The notes beneath the pieces are model-generated. The model ran no database searches. It had not been told where the DNA came from and was given only the letters and a program-made list of their open reading frames with translations. Shown one piece after another: positions 56,676 through 64,000 of a DNA stretch of 64,000 nt. This DNA comes from Protonemura montana (Eukaryota > Arthropoda > Insecta > Plecoptera > Nemouridae). The stretch's first letter is position 1; each line of letters starts with the position of its first letter. Made by a program: the position numbers and the translations under genes. The stretch spans positions 2,236,501 through 2,300,500 of the forward strand of contig OX387610.1 in assembly GCA_947568835.1 (NCBI GenBank), given 5' to 3'.

Positions 56676-59600
56676 ATGGCTGATGTAATGCAACGTGAAA
56701 GGGGGGAGCTCCACCTTTGTATAAGTGACGGTGTAAGCAAAACTGCAAGATTTCTTCTCTACCAGATTGCAAGAGAAGACCTGTTCGCACAGACACATGT
56801 TCTGAAAGTTTATCTGACAGACGTGAAGCAAAATTTGGAAACCCTCGAGCGCGTTGTCAAGGAGTTTCAGCTGAGCGGCATTTCGTTCATGACGAGTGAG
56901 ATTTTGGTTTTTGCATTTCAGTGAAAGAGATTTATGGTAAGTCTTGTCATCTGATGAAATATTGTTCTGTCAAACAGGAGTTTCTGTTTTGAACATCAAA
57001 GAAGCATTTACAATCGCAGACATTCTGATCCTGTTGCATCCTGAACGTGGACGTTGCGGGCCAGAACCCTACGACTACTTGCAGCCCTACGTTGACATTT
57101 TCAAGGAGCATGTGAGCTTTCACACTAAAACCCAAACCCTAACCACCTTTCCTCTGAAAATGTGTCTGAATTTTTAGTGCAGGGCGCTAACTACTGAATA
57201 ATTACTTAGAAATCTCTCTTAAATTGCTACAAAATGCAATGTACTAGGCCAGCAGAGTTATAATTTAGATTGTCGTAAGGACCCTTGTTTTACCAGGTAT
57301 TTTTACCCCATTGTGATGAACTGTCTGATAACTGAGGCTCAAAGGCACTGACTTTAAGTCCATTCCATATGCGTCCATTCCATCTGAGTCCATTCCATAT
57401 ACGTCCATTCCATCTGAGTCCATTCCATCTGAGTCCATTCCATCTGAGTCCATTCCATCTGAGTCCATTCCATCTTAATCCATTCCATCTGAGTCCATTC
57501 CATCTGAGTCCATTCCATCTGAGTCCATTCCATCTGAGTCCATTCCATCTGAGGCCATTCCATCTGAGTCCATTCCATCTGAGTCCATTCTATCTGAGTC
57601 CTAGAGCTTCCATATGCAACCCTGGGGTTAAATTGCGATGCACTTTATTGCGCTCCAGGGCCTGGCACTCGCCCTGTTCGCCAAGCCAACTGCCAGGGTG
57701 GTAGTAGCTGGAGACCTGGCCAACACCCACGCCAGGGTACTGCTAGAGTACGCCAAGCAGTTCCCCCCGGAGAACATTAGTGCCGTCACGCGGCTCCACG
57801 CAAACTACGGACGGGCAGTTCTGGCCCAGAAATTACAGGCAAGCTCATCTATTTGACTGAACACTCGATAAAAACCTTCATATCTTGATTTCAAATACCT
57901 TATCGTGGTGAGACATCGTGGTCGTGGTTAAACGTGGACTGGCATTTTCTTTGTTTCAAAAATTATCAAATTGACAATTATCAATCGTTGACAGTCACAC
58001 ACTTTTTTGTTTTAGATGATATTCTGTCATTAAGGTAAGGCATCATTAGTCCTAGTATAACTTACTCAAACTATTCTCAAAAAACAACGTCTTAGATAGT
58101 GAGTTTTGGCAATATTTAAGAATCATTAATTTAAAAAACCTGTCAAATTTTCAGTTATCTCTTTCCTTGCCTATCCATTTAACCTTCTATCAGTTTTATC
58201 CGTTTTACCACAGTTTTTAATGTGGACATAACCTAAAAAAACATGAAAAGTCATAGTACCGCCATGCCAAAAAAAAAAGGCGACATAAATACCTGTTAAA
58301 CTGGCGTCGCTTTCCTCAATTGTCATTCTTTCAAAGTGGATCACCGATCACGATGGTGTGTACCAACTTTGTGTACGAACAGGTGCCCGTCCCACGCGTG
58401 CATGACGTACTGGTCACTGGCAACTGCACGGGTGTGCAGAATATTGACGCGATGCATGCGCGCCTGGTGGTTGGTAGCGGCAAGTGTGTTCGTATCTCCA
58501 AAAAGCTGGCCTTCGACCATCACTGGCTGCGCAGGGACTTTGTTAAGGTAACGAATTTGAAGTTAAGGTAACGAATTTGAAGTTAAGGTTGCATGTCCGG
58601 CCGTTAAACTAGAGTTTCAATAAGAATCTTGCTGACAGAATATGCTGAAGTTATAAGTGTGTAAAACTCATTTGGAAGTTAACATTTTTAGCGTGTAAAA
58701 CTAGGGCTTGTAAACATAAATCAAAAGAATAACACAGAGAAATTTTTTGCCCAACTTTGAGCTGGATGAAAAAACACTCATTGTTGGCTGGATATGCGTT
58801 GGTCACAACAAAAATAATATATTTGCCATTTTTTACGTACCGGCTAAAATCTTAAATATTTCAATTTGTTTTTTTTTAATTCCAGTGTTTTTGTTAGACA
58901 ATATTTCAAGCGCGTTTAAACATTTTCCGAGTGCGTCCGAGCTCTTTTTAGTAACTTGAAAGCTGAGTTTCAGATGAGAAACCGTCTGTGATCATATTTG
59001 AAGCCCTGAGATTAAACTCTCTTTTGAGAATCCAGCCAAAGCAGCAAAACAAGACCAACAAACCTTTCAATAGCTGTGCTGAGTAGAACAGCGTGGCTGG
59101 TCACCCACGCAGTACAGTGACCCACACCATCGTTGCCTAACTCGCAGCTGACCAAGGACACGAGCGTGGCGAGTGTCAACGTGCACCTGCCACAAAACGC
59201 CCTTTCTGTGGCAAACGCGACCTTCGAGCACGTGCGCGAGCTCTGGCGTGGCACCCCGATCAGTAGCAACTCCTCGGCAGGTGTTTACCTGAGCCACCCG
59301 CTAGCCGGGATGCAACCTGGGATCTTCGTGTCGCTGCCAGTGCGGGCGCAGAATCAGCGCTGGCACGTCAACAGGGTGGGCTCATTAATTGCTTGGCTGT
59401 TGATGTAACCTGGCATAGCAGGAAGTGTGGGACACTCAGTGTATAGCCTACTCCTGTCAAAGAACATCACTTCTGAAGGACGGTACAACGCGAACAACAG
59501 GATTCCTCCACAGCTGTCGAGAGGTTGATAAGCAAGGCGAGTGAAGTTGCTGTACTAACTTTCATCCCTCCAACCTCTCTCCCGAACAGAACTGGTCATG

Positions 59601-60600
59601 TGTATGATGTTCACCCATCCAATACCTGACCCAGCGCAGTGTTGCTTAACTTCGGTGACCACACAGTTCTTGAAGTAAATTGGTTGAGGGTATAAGAGAC
59701 TCTCCTGTCCATCAGGGCCTGATCTCGATGATGGGTTGCCTGGTACACAAACTGAACGACGCCGCCACACAGCTTCACGCCGAGGCAACCACGGCGCTCC
59801 AGATCCTCGCTGAGAGGAAGTACGCCAAGGAGAATCCACCGCGCAAGAAGTCCTCGTCCTTGTTAAGCGTCACCGAGGTGACCCGGTGGCTCGACGAGCT
59901 TCTCGTGAAGGCGACCTTGTCCAGAGAAGACCTTCCTTCTATCGAAGACATGGCCAGCAAGTACCTGCGCCCGGTGACGGGAAGCGACGACGGTGGATCC
60001 ACGACGGCTGTTGGTGACGGCTCGGAGATGAAAGAACCGGAGGTTAAAGAAAGTTCCGGAAGTGTTATACAAAACTGTGTTCAATCAACGAGTAAGGAGA
60101 ATAACTCCCTGAAATTCAGTGTTGAAGAAGATGGCAAGTCTTCGGTCAAGAGTAAACGTTCGGGATCGATAGCGACTAGAGAACGGTCGAAAGAGAGCGG
60201 TGAATATGTTGACCGGAAACCGAGGCCTTCATTGACGATAGTTGAAGAAAGAGAAGAGAAAACGTTGCATGAAGCTCCGGTTCCAGGTCAGAATGCCAGC
60301 AGCGAGGTGGTGAAGATGTTTGGCAGTAAGGAAGATAATAAGATGAAGAGCAGTGTTGAAAATGTTAACCGGAAGACCTCGCTGAAGAGCAGGCCGTCGG
60401 TAACAATTGTGGATGAAAGAGAGGGGGTCAAGGCGAGCGTAGAGTCTGTAAAAAGGAAATCATCTGTCAGGATTGTAGACAGCAAAGAGAAGCCGGTCAA
60501 TGTGAGTGCTGAGAAGTTGGTACGGGGCAGCAAGGAGTCGTTGAAGACCACCAGCAAAACTTCGCTGAAACGTGGAAGCAGCGGTAACGTAGCCAAGTAA
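56676..60600 (+). CDS. MDH1B: MDH1B-like protein with Ser/Lys/Glu-rich tail
   Basis: Six exons join in phase: 56676-56895, 56978-57111, 57659-57838, 58383-58547, 59148-59375, 59716-60600, giving 603 aa. Colinear with the lactate/malate-dehydrogenase-like family member MDH1B: ISDGVSKTARFLLYQI, KEAFTIADILILLHP, RVVVAGDLANTHARVLL, NISAVTRLHANYGRAVLAQK, HDVLVTGNCTGVQNIDAMHA, GIFVSLPVRA. The catalytic His of classical MDH (WGNH) is Cys in TGNC and there is no Gly-rich NAD loop, so oxidoreductase activity is doubtful, as in vertebrate MDH1B. The start is ATG in context ATCACCATGG with an in-frame TAA just upstream; the N-terminal domain of vertebrate MDH1B is therefore absent. Residues about 375-603 are low-complexity and charged, with three copies of a [RK]-P-S-[LV]-T-I-V-x-E-R-E-like motif. 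Intron 3 uses a GC donor. AATAAA lies at 60655 and 60663. Confidence 0.85.
57355..57600. repeat. 15-bp minisatellite, about 16 copies, in MDH1B-like intron 2
   Basis: Unit GAGTCCATTCCATCT with few variants. The period of 15 leaves frames open (FHLSP and MEWTQ repeats) that are not genes. It lies 59 bp before the acceptor of exon 3. Confidence 0.95.
57839..58382. other. MDH1B-like intron 3 with GC donor
   Basis: Donor CAG|GCAAGC, acceptor TACGAACAG|GTGCCC, both phase 0. No GT donor exists within the next 50 bp. The joined text AQKL-Q|VPVPRVHDVLV keeps the family spacing exactly. Confidence 0.7.
59440..59662 (-). mobile_element. 5S-rRNA-like SINE with a single head
   Basis: One head (59662-59565), then a shortened body down to about 59440. 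It fills most of the 340-bp intron 5 of the MDH1B-like gene and is the only one-head copy with a complete 5' start in the window. Confidence 0.85.
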
Positions 60601-60654
60601 ACTAGTTTTAAATTACAATAAGCAGAATTGTATTTGAGAAATGATTTGAATTTG

Positions 60655-60668
60655 AATAAAGTAATAAA
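60655..60668 (+). promoter_or_regulatory. Poly(A) signals of the MDH1B-like gene
   Basis: Two AATAAA hexamers 8 bp apart, 55-68 bp after the stop codon. Confidence 0.7.
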
Positions 60669-60719
60669 ATGTTGGCATCATATTTTGTTTAAATTTCCTT
60701 AAAAATGTGCTGATTAAAT

Positions 60720-60725
60720 TTTATT
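60720..60725 (-). promoter_or_regulatory. Poly(A) signal of the MIC10 gene
   Basis: Minus-strand AATAAA, 90 bp after the MIC10 stop. The two convergent transcripts would end within about 50 bp of each other. Confidence 0.65.
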
Positions 60726-60814
60726 TTCAATAAAGTGTCATATATTACGAGAAATGTAAAAAAATGATTTAAAAAAAATTGTGGCTTAACTATTCATTTG
60801 TTGCCCAAGGATGT

Positions 60815-62168
60815 TCACTTTTTTGCCATGGCAGCTTTCGTCTGAAACAGAGTTTAAATTGATTCTTCTCGGTCCTTGCAGCCGGCAGTTAGAAATCACA
60901 TTGAACCCGTTATTGAAAACTCACCTTTGCGAACATTTCTGGTAAATCGCAACCAAGTCCCACAGATTCTGCTGCACCGTCGATCTCGTGACGAAACATG
61001 TGTATGCAGTGGGATACGGCTGTTCCTGAGCCGATTCCGGTGCCGACAAACATGGGCCACGCCTTCTCTAAATAATAAGATAAGAAAACAAACGTCCTTA
61101 TTCAAATCCATGTCGCATGTTTAAACTCCTAAGCAACAATTGATGCGTGTTGTGTGGAAACATGTACAATATTTCGCTACAGGCGAGGCAACATGGATAC
61201 CTGATGATTTTGGAAGAACTTCAACATAGAAATGGAAACAAATGGAAAGGATAAGAATATTCAGGAATAGTTTTAGTGGTGAAAACCAAACACCCGCAGA
61301 GTCGGCAACAGCGACCGGGCTGTACTGAGGTCAATTTAAAGGGACCTTTCAAAGTTTTAGTTGGTCTAGTTGGATATCATTTGAAAAGACCAAAAATGCA
61401 CGGATTTTTCTAGAAATTGTTGTTTTTATAATTGGCACTACCAAAAGTTGACAGAGAACCAAAAGTTGGCAGGGACCAAGGCTTGACAGGGACCAAGGCT
61501 TGGCAGGGACCAAGGCTTGGCAGGGACCAAGGCTTGACAGGGACCAAGGCTTGACAGGGACCAAGGCTTGACAGGGACCAAGGCTTGACAGGGGCTGGGG
61601 CCAAAAAGTATCAAAACATCATAATTAGATTCGGTTGTTGTAGGGGGAGGGGGGGGGGGGGGGGGGGGGGGAAGAGGGGGGGGGGGGAAGAGGGGGGGGG
61701 AGGGGGGGGGGGGAGGGCTGGAAATGTTTTTACTGTTGTAAATCTACGAAGCTTGTTTCGTGACAATTTACTGTCAAAATACACATAGAACATTTTTTGC
61801 GAGACTCACGCATTTCTAGGGGGTCTCGGTGACAAAGTTCCACTACTGAATTGTATTTGGTTAAACATGACCAAACACAAAGCTATTTATTCGTCGTACA
61901 GCTTGAAATATTGTTGGAAAGTCTTTGAAAAGTGGATACTTACTTTTAAAAACCAAGAACGACAAGATTGCTCCCCCAACAAAACCACCAGCTGTAACAA
62001 CAAAAACATGAAATCAGTCATCGTGTATTCTACTTAATAGCATTTGAAATGTGATCACATTTTCAAATTTGACAAGATGATTAATGATATTCAATTTGTA
62101 CCTGATTTGTACATCAATCCACTGATGCATCTGTCGGTGTTATTTCCGTGGGGTTCATTTTCGTCCAT
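60815..62168 (-). CDS. MICOS10: MIC10 (MICOS complex subunit)
   Basis: MIC10 is a small inner-mitochondrial-membrane protein that oligomerises to bend cristae junctions. Exons 62102-62168, 61944-61991, 60925-61067 and 60815-60841 join in phase to 94 aa (family about 75-100). Visible: MDENEPHGNN, then DRCISGLMYKS (human DRCLADAVVKI), first membrane segment AGGFVGGAILSFLVFK, basic KKK loop, WPMFVGTGIGSGTAVSHC second segment with the G-x-G-x-G helix-packing motif, and a soluble tail ending AAMAKK. Donors GTACAA, GTAAGT, GTGAGT. The last exon codes for only 8 residues. The tail is longer and different from vertebrate MIC10. Convergent with the MDH1B-like gene and head to head with the gene at 62478. 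Confidence 0.9.
61439..61600. repeat. 17-bp minisatellite, about 9 copies, in MIC10 intron 2
   Basis: Unit CAAGGCTTGACAGGGAC, with GGCAGGGAC and AAAAGTTGGCAGGG variants at the edge. Confidence 0.92.
61643..61721. repeat. Poly(G) tract with A interruptions
   Basis: About 78 bp almost entirely G (GGGGGAAGAGGGG steps) on the plus strand, i.e. C on the transcribed MIC10 sense strand, in its intron 2. Strong G-quadruplex potential on the template strand. Length in the assembly may be unreliable. Confidence 0.85.
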
Positions 62169-62477
62169 CGCACAGTTTTACGCTTGGACGGGTTTTGCGA
62201 GAATTCAATTTTGACGTGAAATGCGTTTTGACAGCTCCAATAAAAACATCTGATAGACTTGAATGTTGCAATCAATTTCAAGGAGGCTGGGGACAAGAGG
62301 ACGTCTCAAGCAAAAAGCAGAGTCATAAACACAAAATGGACAGAAAACAAAACATATATCAAATTCTAGCTGTCGGACAGGGTTTACTTTAACACCAATC
62401 TATTTTGATAATTTGGTTTCATAATTTTCTAAATAACTTTACTTTCGTAAGAACGTTCGTTTTGTAAGTGATTGACA
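62169..62477. promoter_or_regulatory. Probable shared bidirectional promoter
   Basis: 309 bp separate the ATGs of the divergent MIC10 gene and the unknown gene. GC content rises near 62180-62200. CCAAT occurs at about 62238. No TATA box was assigned. The promoter role is inferred from the geometry. Confidence 0.45.
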
Positions 62478-63119
62478 ATGTCTGGACTTGGACTTGCATC
62501 TGAGGTTGAAGTACGCAGTCAAGTCTCCAAGATCGGCTTGCTTTGCAAAGATATTTTGTTTCTGACTAAAGACGAGAAATCCCAAGAAAACGAGTTGAAG
62601 GAAGTTATATACGCCGTGCAAGTATGTTTCGGCCATTTTGAAGGCAATCACATAAGCAGCAACCAAAAGTTTGCCTTCATTTACTCGCGTACGTCAATTG
62701 AAGCAATCTACACAGCAGCATATCTTTGCTACCAAGCCAAGCTAAATCATCCAATCGTTTCTGAAGTCATGCTACGAATATTCGGAATTCACGGAACATT
62801 CGAAGTAATATTTTTTAATTTATTCACCTTCAAGCGTCACATTTATTGGTGGGATAATTACCTGAGCGATACTCGTTCAGTTCATGACTGGAATCAGCAA
62901 CCTTTCAATTATGTTGATCATGAAGAAAGTATTGATTTAATGGAATACTTCTTGAGTTATGCCTCAATGGCTCGCCTCAAGTTCGAGTCCCGTCGGCCAA
63001 GAAAACTCTGGTACAACAATGGCGGTACAAGAAGAAGAATTGTCGACCTACCTATGGAAATTGGCGTTCCTCTACAAATGCCTGCCATCGGGACGGCGAT
63101 TAAACTCGGCAACTATCAG
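62478..63119 (+). CDS. Unrecognised protein, first exon or whole gene
   Basis: An open frame starts at ATG 62478 (MSGLGLASEVEVRSQVSKIG). It either ends at TAG 63126 (216 aa) or is spliced at CAG|GTAAAA after 63119. I do not recognise the family. The first 100 residues look helical and soluble (KEVIYAVQVCFGHFEGNH, YTAAYLCYQAKLNHP). A hydrophobic aromatic stretch at about 110-130 (FEVIFFNLFTFKRHIYWW) could be buried or membrane-associated. It ends with an Arg-rich segment and a Pro/Ile-rich stretch (VPLQMPAIGTAIKLGNYQ). Regular amino-acid use, length and the divergent MIC10 promoter argue for a real gene. Confidence 0.6.
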
Positions 63120-63290
63120 GTAAAATAGACATAAGATAGGCACCCGTGATGAATAACATGATACACAAAAACTAAACAACTTTCCCTGTATTACCACATA
63201 AAAAGTTGGAAACTTGCAAGATATCTTCGCTCTTTAACACTGAGGAAAGTAAATTGGTATCTCATAATATACTAACCATCTCAAGAATGT

Positions 63291-63575
63291 TTAGATGAAA
63301 TCTTATTTAAATTGCAAACGCTTGCAATGCGCGGGGTATTTTATTATTATTAACACTATAAACGTCTCAAAAATTGATGCCTAACCGGGAACTCGTACCC
63401 CGATCTCCACCTGTCGCGAGTGTTGCTCTAACCCATCGAGCTATTTGGACACTGGATTTTTGAGACGATTTTAGTGTATTTGATGACAATGACGGATCTC
63501 CAAGGAAGTCCCCGTGTGGGCATCAGATTTTGAGACGATTATAGTGTTCATAATAATAATAAAACACCTCAAGAA
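63291..63575. mobile_element. tRNA-like inverted-repeat element, last copy
   Basis: Outer arm (TGAAATCTTATTTAAATTGC) at 63297, inner arm ACGTCTCAAAAATTGATGC, minus-strand head (63385-63450), TTTTTGAGACG, a shortened leader, then a T-arm/acceptor remnant (GTCCCCGTGTGGGCATC) and a second TTTTGAGACG. Same rearranged plan as the copy at 43690. Confidence 0.8.
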
Positions 63576-63679
63576 TGTTTTTTGAAAATGTTCTGTGAAA
63601 TTTGTACCATAATTGTTAGCAATCAAATGAGCGTGCGTGTTTCTAAGTTCTAAACATTGGTACTAAACGATCTGGCGTG

Positions 63680-63960
63680 TTGGCAACAACTGCAAGTCAG
63701 GTATTGGATACCACGCTGGTAAAGTTGGTACAACTTCACTCGCCTTGGGTTAATAAACCCATCGACTCGAAAGATTAAAGTAGGAATACTGCTGTTCAAA
63801 TTATTACATCTTTAGAAAGGGACGTTAAGCCAGTGGTCCTTCTGGCACCGGGTTCACCCTCTAAGCTTGCATCATCACCCACTCTTTCACCGACGCCATC
63901 ACACCAATGCCTCTGGGCCCAATGTCAAACAGTGCGTCGTTAAACACAATAAATCACTAA
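63680..63960 (+). mobile_element. 5S-like SINE, degraded
   Basis: Traces of head (CAGGTATTGGATACC) and body (TTCACTCGCCTTGGG, GGGACGTTAAGCCAGTGG), then tail (CGACGCCATCACACCAATGC, CAGTGCGTCGTTAAACAC). Confidence 0.7.
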
Positions 63961-64000
63961 ACACTGATCTTCAAAAATATCTTCAACTTGCATCTTCGAT

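Noticed and set aside
57265..57704. Open frames of FHLSP and MEWTQ repeats
   Set aside because: Period-15 minisatellite inside an MDH1B-like intron.
58320..58382. Upstream extension of MDH1B-like exon 4 (frame from 58320)
   Set aside because: Using acceptor AG at 58336 breaks the phase with exon 3, while the acceptor at 58382 gives exact family spacing.

Overview
This is animal (metazoan) nuclear DNA. Genes are split into GC-rich exons bounded by GT-AG introns, separated by AT-rich introns and spacers full of tandem arrays, tRNA-like and 5S-rRNA-like short retroposon units, and small inverted-repeat elements. Nothing looks bacterial, organellar or viral. The gene set (DPP4-type peptidase, Elongin C, MIC10, MDH1B-like, pyruvate-kinase-like) fits a bilaterian or other invertebrate animal; the species cannot be named from the window. 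Exons were assembled by eye from splice signals, reading phase and remembered family motifs; no database was searched.

Gene layout. (1) Minus strand, 1867-4075: a complete four-exon Elongin C paralogue with an acidic N-terminal extension. (2) Plus strand, 11541-44193: thirteen in-phase exons of a DPP4/FAP-type serine peptidase with its Ser-Asp-His triad and Glu-Glu motif intact; the membrane-anchor and first exons were not found. (3) Minus strand, 23862-25541, inside the fourth recognised intron of that gene: an intronless pyruvate-kinase-like gene, open throughout but lacking several catalytic residues, so probably a retrogene pseudoenzyme. (4) Plus strand, 56676-60600: a six-exon MDH1B-like gene with a long Ser/Lys/Glu-rich tail. 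(5) Minus strand, 60815-62168, convergent with it: a complete four-exon MIC10 (MICOS subunit) gene. (6) Plus strand, 62478-63119 and perhaps beyond: the first exon of an unrecognised gene, head to head with MIC10 across 309 bp.

Repeat layout. Most long introns and spacers carry a tandem array, with units of 15, 17, 24, 26, 34, 41, about 66, 87, about 92 and 118 bp, plus a 1.59-kb macro-unit at 47.0-53.5 kb that holds several tRNA-like modules. Two unrelated dispersed families with RNA-polymerase-III-type heads occur about ten times each: a tRNA-like family framed by nested inverted repeats, and a 5S-rRNA-like family with a shared body and 3' tail. In both, the promoter-bearing head is tandemly multiplied a variable number of times (1-8 tRNA heads, 1-14 5S heads) ahead of a single remainder. 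That shared pattern is the most unusual thing here. Non-autonomous inverted-repeat elements (521 bp, about 750 bp with hAT-like ends, and foldback pairs) fill much of the rest.

The genes do not form an operon or an obvious pathway. Three of them (Elongin C-like, pyruvate-kinase-like, MDH1B-like) are diverged paralogues of housekeeping proteins, a pattern often seen among germline- or cilium-biased genes; that link is inference only.
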